Positions 18,117 through 28,097 of a DNA stretch of 32,809 nt are shown here, piece after piece. The DNA is from Chara braunii (lineage: Eukaryota > Streptophyta > Charophyceae > Charales > Characeae): NCBI GenBank assembly GCA_003427395.1, contig BFEA01000157.1, positions 2,259,309-2,292,117 on the forward strand, given 5' to 3'. The stretch's first letter is position 1; each line of letters begins with the position of its first letter. The position numbers were made by a program, and so were the translations under genes. The notes beneath the pieces are model-generated. The model was not told the DNA's origin, ran no database searches, and was given only the letters and a program-made list of their open reading frames with translations.

Positions 18117-20121
18117 TTTGGTTGACCCTTCCAAACGCATGCAAGACTACCTTCCTCCCATCTTGCCCCAATTTATCCCTTTGTCTGCTTTCAACCAAAA
18201 TAAAGAAGAAACTTAGGTTTCACTCTCACACGTTCCTTCCATTCAGTCTGATTGGGTCCTGAAGAGAAAGCAAAAACCATAGGGACAACCTCATGCATAC
18301 AACAGTCATACTGCAGGGGGATAAACAAACATGGGTGGTAGTAGGTTGTACAGATGGAAGTGGTTTACCTGACGATTCCCTGCCTCCAGAACTCCTCCTG
18401 AGTACCGGCAAGTCTCCCGCAATCGGTGGGTGGACTCCCCACAGAGTCTTGACGCGGACCTACGGGTTGCAATCCCGCCTGCCGCCTTCCTCTCAGAACA
18501 GGACCAGACTTAGAGTAAGAAGGGCAGACAGAGAAGTATTGAGTCTCTCAGATCCAAGAGGGGTGCTCTCAAGCTCACTGGAGAGGGCCTTGCAATCTTT
18601 TAGTTCCTGAGGGCCCCGCAATGGCAGCCAATATAATAGCTCAGTCAACTCTTGAAGCCAAACTGCTGAGCCAAACTCCCCTGACAGACTCCCGAATCGC
18701 AGCAATAACCCCCCCCCTCACCCTTACTCCTCCGATGAAACCGTAGCTACGTAGTATTAAACAACCATACTTAGACGGCATATCCACTCCGTGTGCCCCG
18801 CGCTCAAAGTATAGAGGTACGCAGCAAACTACATACTGAACCGCAGTGGAAATGTGATGAGAACGGCAGCGCAGCCAGTGTTCAGCAATCTGCCTAGCCG
18901 TACCAACAGCAAAGTACTGCGGAACACCGCGGCATCCACCGTACCACCTATAGCAGCACAAAGTGGCTTGCTTAAGCAGCAGCAACTCAACCGGTTCCCT
19001 CTTAGTAAACGGGTGCCCTCCCCGACACTCCTCACAGTTCAATAGGCGAGGGGATCTTTGGCCTGCCAATGCCCATAGGCCAATCGCTTCACCAGCTAGG
19101 AACAAGCATGCACCGTCGATTCTCAGTCCCTCCCCTTTTGTACCTGGTCCTAGCGATAGGCTATTCCTTTTCACCAGTAGTTGCTCGCGCCTCTGAGTCC
19201 GCCTACTACGGGCAGATACATGTAGCCCGCCCGCTGTTGCAGCCTCCTTCTGTTCACAAGTTCTCTCTCCGGAAAGAGGTAAGCCAACACCCCCCCCCCA
19301 TATGATCAAGAAAGAGCTCTCAATCTGTCAATCCCTGCTAACAATTCACTCCACCAACTAAGAACGGCCAGGCACCTGACGCATTGTTACCATGCCCCCG
19401 GAACAGCGCCGCGTACGTACCTCCTCTTCACATGCAGCCCACGTCTCATCACCTAGATCGAGCAGCCCGAATGAACTTCCCGCTAGAAAGCGGGCAGGTA
19501 CACTGCCCTTCAGCTGCACCCGCAGAGCAGTGGGGAAGGCTCCACGCGCATCGGCACATCAAGCAACGCAACTGTCAACAGGTAAGTCTCCAACCTCGCT
19601 CCCTGCCTGCAGCGTCCCTCACAGAAGCAGTTAGAAAAAACCCCGAATGAATCTTCCACCAAAATACGGGAAGGTTCATTCTACTTTTATTTCTCTCCCC
19701 TCGGGCGCAACTCGTAATCCCACAACCCCAAATCGAGCTACTAACTCCTTGATCTGAATCCCCCGTCGGATTCGCCGTCCCTCAAAACGTCCGGCTAACT
19801 CGTTAATCTGCCCGATTTCATAAGGAATCGAGAGAAATTCTCGACTTCTCTTCCCATCACTCCTCCATGTCCATGCACCACTTCCCTTTACTAACTCCAA
19901 TTTTGCTAATCTAACATCGAAACTACCCTTACCACTAAGCTCGCCTTGGCCCAAAACCTAAAAAACGAGGCCTCCCTTGCCTGATTCTGTTTAGAAACGA
20001 GGGAGATACTCGTTTCCTCTTGCCTCCTTCCCTACCCCCGCCATAGCTTCACGCAGTCTCCTTTCCTACTAACTCCTTTCCTACTCTACTAATACTAAAA
20101 CTAACCTCAGCAACGCACCCG
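18117..20121. other. Leader sequence without recognised gene
   Basis: Becomes GC- and C-rich after 18360. C runs occur at 18707-18716 and 19290-19299. A 222-codon minus-strand frame (18641-19309) is the longest ORF in the leader, with several Cys pairs, but no family resemblance or supporting signals; several plus-strand frames overlap it. I leave it uncalled. Confidence 0.45.
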
Positions 20122-20183
20122 CCCGGGGTAAAAACCCCGGGATCGCCTCTTCCCCCGCTCGATTTCGTCAAGGATCGAGCGGG
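20122..20183. repeat. Two adjacent perfect hairpins
   Basis: CCCGGGG (20122-20128) pairs with CCCCGGG (20135-20141) across TAAAAA. CCCGCTCGAT (20154-20163) pairs with ATCGAGCGGG (20174-20183) across a 10-nt loop. Both stems are perfect. They resemble terminator or structural signals, but no gene ends here. Confidence 0.85.
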
Positions 20184-20942
20184 CTTTGCTATCTTCTACC
20201 TGCCATCTTTCTCCCCCTTCGTCACTCCGCTATCCCAACTTTCACATGCACCTCGCTCAAAACCCCGTCCAAATCCATCCGCTCTTTCTTCCTTCCTTGT
20301 GTGCGCCTCACCGGCCTACAGCCCGACGCCCTTCGTCTCTCTCATTCCTCGCATGCACCCGGCGCCGGATCCCGCCCCGATTCATTCGTCCATTTTTGCC
20401 ACTCCGCCTCTACACCCGTCGCCCTGCTGTGCCAGCGCTCCGACTCCTACCCACAGTCGGATAGTATCCTACTGGCAGCCTTAGTGCTCGTCCGCAAGTC
20501 GTTCGCAGAGCGCCGTCCGACCGCGCCAGCCGTTTCCGAGGGAAACTTCGGAGGGAACCAACTACTAGATGGTTCGATTAGTCTTTCGCCCCTATACCCA
20601 AGTCCGACGAGGTAGTCGGCTTGGCAGCGTTGCTGTTGCCTGATCCCGCCGGGTTTTGCCCATCCGCTCCGCATGTACCTGCGGCAGAACCCCGGACAGG
20701 TTCATTCGCCGCAGTGCCACCTGCCCTTTTTCCCAGTCGCCTGCTGTTGGTACAATGCCCTACGCTATGCCCATTCGCTCCGCTACCTTGGCACTCCCGT
20801 CGGCCTCTGCCTCCGCAGCTCCCCGTTGCTCCCCTGCTCTTGCCACTGTCCACCCGTCTCCCTCAGCACAGCGTGGCCCGACAGCATTCGGCCTTTCAAG
20901 CCTCTCACAGTCGGCCCCGCCCTAACTTTATACGCGCCGCCC
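20184..20942. other. C-rich leader sequence, no recognised gene
   Basis: Strongly pyrimidine-rich plus strand with recurring CATTCG, CTCCGC and GCCC words. Overlapping proline/serine-rich frames on the plus strand and glycine/alanine-rich frames on the minus strand are compositional. Confidence 0.45.
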
Positions 20943-21005
20943 GCGCATCGGGGCCGTGCTAGTCTCCTCTGTATCGTCCCAATCTTAACGGATGTCCCAA
21001 AGGAC
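20943..21005 (-). pseudogene. U6: Partial U6-derived sequence (5' half)
   Basis: On the minus strand it reads GGGACATCCGTTAAGATTGG, then GACGATACAGAGGAGACTAG and CACGGCCCC. This matches U6 from the 5' stem through the ACAGAGA region, with several substitutions (AGAGAAG to AGAGGAG, TTAGCATGG to CTAGCACGG). The 3' half is absent or unrecognisable. It lies inside the retrotransposon leader and opposite to its transcription. Confidence 0.75.
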
Positions 21006-21103
21006 TTTGACCGGGGCAGTGCCCCGCGGCTCTGCACGAACGCGAAAGACCGGTCGACGGGGAACAAAACAAACTGAAGAAAAAGAAACCGAAGGGCTCT
21101 TCT

Positions 21104-21157
21104 CCATTATATGCGCGTCAACCCAGCGCCGGGGCCATGCTAATCTCCTCTGTATCC
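21104..21157 (-). pseudogene. U6: Second partial U6-derived sequence (central part)
   Basis: The minus strand reads GATACAGAGGAGATTAGCAT followed by GGCCCCGGCGC and, after diverged sequence, GACGCGCATATAATGG, matching the centre and 3' side of U6. It shares the AGAGGAG change with the copy about 110 bp away, suggesting a common, already altered source or local duplication. Confidence 0.72.
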
Positions 21158-22329
21158 GAGTCAACAGGCGACTCAGGATACTTGGTTTCACTCAGCAACC
21201 AAGTTCCGTCACCCGGATTCAGACACGGGTCTGTATTTCCACAGCTCGTGGGTGTCCCCTCTGTGTTTTCGTGTCCACATACAGGCGCGATACTAATAAT
21301 ACTAGATAAAATTAGAAATATATGAAACTCCGACGAAACAGTTTGTCACAGCCCCTCGTTTGTTGTCCTCTTCTCCCTCTCTGCCTACGGTTTACCGGGC
21401 AGTTCTATTTGACGATATATATATATTTATACATAAAAGAAAGCAAACGGTAGTCGGGCAGGGACCTCGGCACCCCTCTTAGCCTGCCCGTCAGCCCCAC
21501 GCCCGGCCCCGCGGTAGTAAAAAGGCGAGGGGGATAGTCCCGTAGGCCCATCAACCCTTCAAGCCTTTTTGCCCCGCTCCTCCGTTCCCTTGCCGCATAC
21601 TGTTGGCCTCGATCCCTGCGTCTGTTGGGTACAAGTCCGGCACTGTAACCTATAGGGCTAAGCCCAAGCCTGGTACTAGCAGGCCTGAGTTGCCTAATAA
21701 AGAGGTAGCCCCCGGCCTTTGGAGCCAAGGAACCGCCCCACACCAACTTCCTAACCCGTACTCACTCACACGACCACAAAAGGCCGTGCTGACTTCCCGA
21801 CCGCGCCGCGACCATCCTTACCCGGCCGAATCCATCAGATCCCATCATCTGGATTCCGCGTGCCTCCCCACCGGCTCACTGAACCGTCCACCGTACCCCG
21901 TGGAACCAGAGAACAACACGCTCATAGGTTAGTCAGTTTAATCAAACAGAAATGACATGCGTCGACCAAAATTCACGCCACGTCTGCTATTTGTAATCAA
22001 AACAAAGGGGGAAAATCATGCGCGCCTCGACTTGCGCGCCCATTCACCCTCTAATCTGGCCAAGTGCTTGGCCACCGCAGCCTTCAGACATCGCTGCGCC
22101 TTGCGCAAGATACTTGAACTTTTAGACTTAGCTTGTTTTATGTCGCTTGTAAAAACCAGAGCGGATACCCTTGTAAGGGTATTCGCGCCGACACCGCTAT
22201 TCCATGCGCGAAGTCGTGTGCAGGGCCTGAAGCGCCATAGCAGAGGTGGCCGCCGAGGGGTACAGTCCGCCATAGCGGACCTGAGGTTGGAGAAGCCGCT
22301 GTGCACCTGCAAGAAGACCACGACGAAGA

Positions 22330-22331
<2 letters not shown>
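21158..22331. other. Leader sequence without recognised gene
   Basis: Mixed composition with a short (AT)n run at 21415-21427. A hairpin ATACCCTTGTAAGGGTAT lies at about 22165-22182. Frames crossing the GA/N tract are artefacts. Confidence 0.45.

Positions 22332-22394
<63 letters not shown>
22332..22394. repeat. (GA)n microsatellite before the gap
   Basis: A pure GA run that ends at the N gap. Confidence 0.98.
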
Positions 22395-22659
22395 NNNNNN
22401 NNNNNNNNNNNNNNNNNNNNNNNNNNNNNNNNNNNNNNNNNNNNNNNNNNNNNNNNNNNNNNNNNNNNNNNNNNNNNNNNNNNNNNNNNNNNNNNNNNNN
22501 NNNNNNNNNNNNNNNNNNNNNNNNNNNNNNNNNNNNNNNNNNNNNNNNNNNNNNNNNNNNNNNNNNNNNNNNNNNNNNNNNNNNNNNNNNNNNNNNNNNN
22601 NNNNNNNNNNNNNNNNNNNNNNNNNNNNNNNNNNNNNNNNNNNNNNNNNNNNNNNNNNN
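22395..22659. other. Assembly gap of 265 N
   Basis: Undetermined bases bounded on both sides by GA repeats. The real length and content are unknown, so the length of the whole element is approximate. Confidence 1.

Positions 22660-22700
<41 letters not shown>
22660..22700. repeat. (GA)n microsatellite after the gap
   Basis: Continues the GA run on the other side of the N gap. Confidence 0.98.
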
Positions 22701-22704
<4 letters not shown>

Positions 22705-22744
22705 GCGATACAAGTTTGGTTGTCACTTACCTGTGAAGCGAGCT

Positions 22745-23012
22745 GAGCAGACCCGCGAAGGAGGAAGAAAGCGGCCATAGCCGCGGAGCTGTATCACGGA
22801 GTGACGAAGGAGGACAGAGAAGGAGGGACCGAGGAGAGAGATAGAGGAAGAAGTGTGGAAGTAGGGACATCGGAGAAGAAGACAGACATAGCCAAGGGTG
22901 ACAAAAAAAAAAAGAAAAAAAAAAAGAGAAAGAAGTAGAGGGAGAAGGAAGAAAGGAAGAAGAAGGTGAAGGAGGAGGAAGGAGAAGACAAGGGTGGTGA
23001 AGGAGAAGGTGC
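22745..23012. repeat. Polypurine-rich stretch
   Basis: Plus strand is mostly G and A, including A runs at 22903-22925. Minus-strand frames encode poly-Ser/Phe/Leu and are compositional. Confidence 0.8.
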
Positions 23013-23036
23013 CGACAACCATAGCCGAGGTGGAGA

Positions 23037-23147
23037 GTTGACTGGAGGGTTGATCGGACGTTGACCGGAGGGTTAACCGGGGTCTTGCCGCGTTGACCAA
23101 GCGTTGACCGAGGAGTTGACCGGCGCCGTTGACCAAGACTTTGACCA
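23037..23147 (+). repeat. Cluster of nine GTTGACC-type motifs
   Basis: GTTGACC or a one-base variant occurs near 23037, 23049, 23060, 23072, 23092, 23103, 23115, 23128 and 23140, spaced 11-20 bp. TTGAC(C/T) is the core of the W box bound by plant WRKY factors. The cluster may be a decayed minisatellite or a regulatory array upstream of gag. Confidence 0.65.
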
Positions 23148-23320
23148 AGTTGGAGTTTGTAACATCTCGCCCAGCCCTTAGCCTACCCCCTCACCCTGTG
23201 GATGTGCACTCACCCGGCGGTACTTGCCGAGTTTGTCTGTCTCTTCTTTCTGCATCGAGTCTCTTCTGTCCTAAGTGATAGTACTCTGTGCATGAAGGAT
23301 AGGCCTGGATGACGAAACCC

Positions 23321-23638
23321 CTATCGGATCTAGTAGGGCTAAGGCTGTGAAAGATCCAACTGTCCAGGGGGGCATAACCCTCCCAAGGACCGGTGCTGAC
23401 CGGCTGGACACGGTTGGTATGGAACAGTGGGCCTGAAAGACTGGGTTGGGGCCGACACACCAGGCAGTCTTTAAGTGTTGCGGGCCTGTTTGAACCACTC
23501 CCCTACCGGACCAAGTAAGGCTGAGGATCTGTGTTTGACGACTCGACTGTCCCGGGGGATACGAACCCTCCCAAGGACCGGTACAGACCGGCGGGCTGCT
23601 CGGTGTGGCACAGTAGGCCGGAAAGGCTGAGTTGTGGG
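23321..23638 (+). repeat. Two diverged tandem copies (about 182-bp period) ahead of gag
   Basis: CTA(T/C)CGGA followed later by ACTGTCC, CCCTCCCAAGGACCGGT, a GACCGGC motif and GG(C/A)ACAGT(G/A)GGCC occurs at 23321-23450 and 23503-23638. CCCTCCCAAGGACCGGT is identical in both. Such structured repeats just before gag could contribute to packaging or leader folding; this is inference. Confidence 0.8.
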
Positions 23639-23896
23639 CTGAAAGCACAGGCAAAACCAAGCTGATCACGTTGTCCTGTATGCGACGTTAAAGAATTCTT
23701 GAGGAGTTAAGGGGGATCTCCTTAAATGCCTCCAGATCAGCCACTGGTTCAGTAGTGACAGCCTTAGAGTAGGTCTAGGCTAGTGACCATAGCTGACAGG
23801 GTCCTACCCTGTGATCCCTAGAGAGTCAGTCAGTCAGTGAGTCTGCGGGTTGGTCTAAGTGGTGAGGAGTGGGACATTGTCGTGCACCTGAACACC

Positions 23897-25942
23897 ATGG
23901 ATGACTACCCCATGTATGGGTTACTCGTTGGGTTCTCCCTCTGGGGGACCCTCTGGCGTCTCCTCTTTCCCCTGAGGTTTTGGCACACGTTCACGTGTAG
24001 AGTGGATACCAGGGGTGGTGCCTCCACCAAGCCCTACACGAAGGAAGAGGAGGAGAAGATGGCCGTCATTCTGAAGGAGAAGAGAGAGAAGGAGGCCAAA
24101 AAGAAGGCCCTACAGGAGGAGCAGGCGGCGAAGCTGAAGAAGATTGAGGAGGAGATGGCCCGAGAGAAGGAGAGGTTGAAGAAAGAAGAAGAGGCAAAGC
24201 TAAAAGAGGTGGAAGAGGAGGAGGAGGAAGATGAACAGCCGTTGGAAAGGAGGAGAGAGCAACGAGGGCAGTACAGTGGGAGTAAAACTGATGAAATGGA
24301 AAAGAGGATTTCAGAATGGGTTGCCAACTTGTCTTTGGGAGAAGAAGAGGAGGTTGCCATGTATATCCCCAAGGACGAGCAGGAGGCCGCCATGAAAGAA
24401 TGGGATGTAGAGGAAGATTCCCTAAAGCGGCAGGCAATGGAGGATGAGAAGAGAATGGAGTGGCGACTCAGGATGATGAGGGAGAAGAAGAGGAGAGTGG
24501 AGGCGGCAAGTGAGGCGGCCAAAGAATTAGAGCATGTGAAAAGCATAAAGGAACAATTGGCCGCCCAGGTAGATCTCCAACGCAAAGTGGAGATCATTGC
24601 CCAGAATGTTGAGCGTTTGGCCCGAGTACAGGGGGAGCAGTATGAGTTTAGTAGGAGTCAGGATATGGTCGTGCGCTCGATGCAGATGTGATTTCGGGAT
24701 TTTGCCCGCGAACTGGTAAGCGGGGTAGGGGCCGAGGTGAACCATCGCCTCGAGAAGACAGAACGATTCTGCGTGGGCACCATTGAAGGCGTCAAACTGA
24801 CCGCTCCCAAGGAGGAAGAGGCACGTCCTCGCAGGGAACCAGTCAAAGTCAAGTTCCCCGATTCCTACAGTGGAAAGAGGGAAGAGCACTTTAACAATTG
24901 GGAGGCCAATGTCAAGACCTATGTGCATTTGCAACAGGTCTCCCCGGATCAGCACGTGCTAATTGCCATTCATGCGCTTAGAGATGAGGCCGCCAGTTTC
25001 GCAAGGTCCCTAGTCCGCGCTGCTAACTGCAACAATGATGCAGTGGCCTACTCGTCGTTCACTCCCCTCGCCGATTTCATGAAATTGCTGCGCGAGAGGT
25101 TTGCTGATGCCGCTCGTAGTGTCAAAGCCTCAGATAAGCTCCAGACCATTCACGCTCGTAAATGGAAGAGTGCCAGGGCACTCAAGGGCACGATGGACGA
25201 ATTAGTGGCTGTTCCTGACCATGGGGTCACAGAGACCCAGTTGGTCAACCTCTTCTATCGGGCTATGCCCGAAGCCTTTCGAGGGCAGTTCTTCGCAAAG
25301 AGTGAAGATCCTGCCACCAATTATGATTCCCTTAGCCGTGAAGTGGTGGCTTTTGAGGCAAAGTCAGTGTCACTTTCTACCTTTTGGCACAAAGACTTAG
25401 ACAAAGGGAAGCAATGGAAAGGTCGCACTTTCTCAGGGCAAGTTAAGACTAAGGATAGTCTTGTCCTCACTCTAGATGAGGGTAGTGTTGACGAGATCCC
25501 CTACGAGCAGATTGAGTGGGGGTTAGAGGACGATGACAGTAGCAGCAGTCAGGGGAGGACCTATGCTGCTGTCGCGGCTGGAGGGAGGCCACAAGGAGGA
25601 GGAAGGGACCAGGGCCAAGGGGGCCGGGCCTCAGGGAACCGTTCTCACGGCGATCAGGGGGTTGGCAGCCGAGGAGGAAACTGGCAAGCGGGAGGAAGGG
25701 GCCAAGGTCCCCCGCAAAACCGGTCTGGGAATAGGTCCCCTTATAGGAGAAGTGGTTGGCACCCAGGGCTGCCGCAAGGCAGGCGTTGGGAAGATTTGGG
25801 TCTGGACCAACGCATATGGCAACAGCGTGTGACCCAGGGACAGTGCATTGATTGCGGTGACCCTGGCCACATCATTAAGTACTGTCCAAAGTACAGGAAG
25901 ACCCGATCGGCTGCTCAAGGGCCAAAAGGCAGCCGCTGGTAG
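23897..25942 (+). pseudogene. gag: gag of the chromovirus, broken by one in-frame TGA
   Basis: I place the start at the ATG in CACCATGG (23897), a good initiation context. Codons 4-29 are hydrophobic with Trp/Phe/Leu (YGLLVGFSLWGTLWRLLFPL), like a membrane or interface segment. Then comes a long Glu/Lys/Arg coiled coil (about codons 45-260). A TGA at 24689 interrupts the frame, which stays open on the other side in the same phase. Next is a Retrotrans_gag-like region (about 24870-25370) with FNNWEANVKTYV and the LRERFAD motif. A Gly/Arg-rich basic linker follows, then a CX2CX4HX4C zinc knuckle at 25844-25885. The frame ends at TAG 25940. Gag would form the particle and bind RNA; the stop should prevent full-length product unless read through. 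Confidence 0.85.
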
Positions 25943-26021
25943 GGGTAGCAACTGCCCCTACCACAAGGCCATGTGGTGAAAGTAGCGCTAGCCGGCAGGA
26001 GACTCCCACACCACAGTGCCT

Positions 26022-26717
26022 ATGGCAGAGGTTGCAGGCTGGTGTCTAGATGGCTGTCCAGAGACTGCTTGTATTAGAGTCTCTCTAGACACCTCCCTCA
26101 CAGGCGTGGCTGAAGAGTTGAAGGAGAGGATGCCCGCCTGGGCCAAGATGAAAAAGGAGAATAAGGGGCATCTTATATTAGTAGACACAGAGATTTTTAG
26201 AGGACGACCAGGCGCCTTAGTGGATAGTGGAGCCACTCGTAGTTATATTAGTAGGAAGGCGTTGCAGAAGCTGAAGTTGCAACTCAAAGTCCAAAGATTA
26301 GCGGACCCCATTGTGAGCATCCTCGCGGACAATCGTACGATGCAAGTGGAAGAATACGTAGAGGGAGTCCAGGCGTATTTCCGCCTAGAACAGGATGGGA
26401 AGGTGGAGAAGGTTCTCAGTTCCCTGACTCTCCTCGTAGAGGATAGCCTTCCATTCGATATAGTCCTAGGTATGGACTGGGGAGAGGCAGCAAGGGCCAC
26501 ACTCCATTTGAGAGAGCACGAGTGTAGGCTCCCTAGCCCGTCAGGCGGTGTTAAGACTGCCCATCTGTTCCATGTGTCAGGAGTAGACAACTCCCTGGCG
26601 CATTGCTGCCTTAGCGCTCCTGCGTTCGCAAGGCTAGTGAAAAAGGAGCAACTAGAGGAACAGGTTTTTGTAGCCTATGTTAGGCCAGTAACTGAGCCAA
26701 GGAAGAGAAGCCTATAG
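26022..26717 (+). pseudogene. pol: Protease region of pol
   Basis: Aspartic protease of the retropepsin type. ALVDSGATRSYIS carries the catalytic D-S-G (Asp codon at 26223), and IVLGMDW (about 26461-26480) matches the conserved C-terminal loop of Ty3/gypsy proteases. It lies in the +1 phase relative to gag after an 80-nt spacer. The frame ends at a TAG near 26715, while the continuing pol frame is open from about 26700 in another phase, so a single-base indel probably separates PR from RT. The catalytic residue is intact. Confidence 0.82.
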
Positions 26718-27538
26718 ACCCTGCTATTGCCAAGCTGCTGGAGGAGTTTAAAGATCTAGCTGAGCCGCCGACAGGAGTAGTACCGCGGCCTATCCAGCAC
26801 CGCATTGAGATTGAGCCTGGCAATAGAACTCCCAAAGGAGCCGTGTATAGGATGTCTCCACGAGAGTTAGAGGAGCTACGCAAGCAATTAGACGAGCTCC
26901 TCAAGAAGGGATGGATTAGGCCCAGTTCGTCTCCCTTTGGAGCACCTGTTCTGTTTGTCCCCAAGAAAGAGGGAGAGTTGAGGATGTGTATAGATTATAG
27001 GGGTCTGAATGCTATTACAGTAAAGAATGCTGAGCCACTGCCTAGAATAGATGATCTTCTAGATCGAGTGCAGGGGTGCAGATATTTCACGAAGATAGAT
27101 TTAAAGTCCGGATATCATCAGATAGAGGTTCATCCTGATGATCAATATAAGACAACTTTCCGGACTAGATACGGGCACTACGAGTTCATCGTGATGCCCT
27201 TTGGACTAACCAACGCGCCAACGACTTTTCAGCGCTGTATGAATGATTTGTTTAGGCCATGGTTAGATAGGTTCGTTGTAGTCTATTTGGATGATATCCT
27301 AGTGTTTAGCAAGACCCGCGAAGAGCATTAGGGTCACCTCAGGCAGGTCTTGGAGAAGCTGAGAGGCGCTAACTTCAAGATCAACGCGAAGAAGTGCGAA
27401 TGGGCGAAGACCCAAGTGTTGTATTTAGGCCACGTCTTAGACGGAGAAGGCATCAAGCAAACTACTATAGGCCTAGCAAACTACACCGCGTACGTTGACA
27501 GAGTTGTGGTCGTTCCTAGGCCTAGCAAACTACTATAG
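26700..27538 (+). pseudogene. pol: Reverse transcriptase region of pol
   Basis: Clear Ty3/gypsy RT. The N-terminal [20 protein letters not shown] is followed by MCIDYRGLN, motif [14 protein letters not shown], then [15 protein letters not shown] and motif [10 protein letters not shown], with catalytic Asp codons at about 27290-27295. The catalytic residues are intact. A TAG at 27329 interrupts the thumb/connection region in frame; the phase stays open afterwards through FKINAKKCEWAKTQVLYLGH. At 27455-27540 a local rearrangement duplicates GGCCTAGCAAACTAC and shifts the phase by one before the RNase H region. Alone this enzyme would be truncated. Confidence 0.9.
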
Positions 27539-28097
27539 GAAGTTCGTAAGGAACTTCTCCACTATCGCTGCGCCCCTTCGCAGATTGCTGAGAAAAGAGA
27601 CCATCTGGAAGTGGGACAAGGACTGCACGTCTGCTATGAAGAAGTTGAAGCAGGCACTGATCGAATATCCAGTCCTTAAGGTGGCTGATCCGTCCTTGCC
27701 CTTTGTCGTCGCCAGTCAGTACGGCATAGGTGTTGTTCTGCAGCAAGACGATGGCAATGGTTACAGGCCCGTAGAGTTCATGTCTGCCAGGATGCCTTCA
27801 GAAAATGTTGCGACATCTACCTACGAAAGAGAACTCTACGCTCTCAGGCAAGCGCTAGAACACTGGAAGCACTACTTGCTTGGGAGGCACTTCAAAGTCC
27901 ATTCTGACCATGAGACGTTAAGATGGTTAAAGACGCATGCCAAGATGACACCTAAGCTTACTAGGTGGGCCGCATAAATAGACCAGTACGATTTTGAGCT
28001 CAAGCCAGTCAAGGGTAAATACAATGTAGTTGCGGACGCTCTGAGTAGAAGAGCTGACTACTTTGGAGGGATACTTCACTATCTGGACATAGGGAGA
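27495..28097 (+). pseudogene. pol: Connection and RNase H region of pol
   Basis: Begins in the FLGLANYYRKFVRNFS segment that links RT to RNase H in gypsy elements. YERELYALRQALEHWKHYLLG supplies the conserved Glu, and FKVHSDHETLRWL the later Asp. At the first catalytic site, where the family has D-A-S, the sequence reads V-V-A-S (about 27705-27716), so that Asp is missing through substitution or short deletion. A TAA at 27975 interrupts the frame, which continues in the same phase through KGKYNVVADALSRR, the usual end of the domain. RNase H is therefore expected to be inactive. Confidence 0.85.

Noticed and set aside
18641-19309. 222-codon minus-strand ORF as a gene
   Set aside because: No recognisable domain, GC-rich DNA where long chance frames are common, and competing plus-strand frames.
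21957-22780. Glu-Arg repeat ORFs across the gap
   Set aside because: They are translations of the GA microsatellite and of N bases.
23158-23836. A nested LTR starting TGTAACATC
   Set aside because: The start resembles many gypsy LTRs, but no second copy of the sequence exists in the window and no matching end or duplication was found.
24034-24597. 187-codon minus-strand Ser/Phe-rich ORF
   Set aside because: It is the complement of the Glu/Lys coiled coil of gag.
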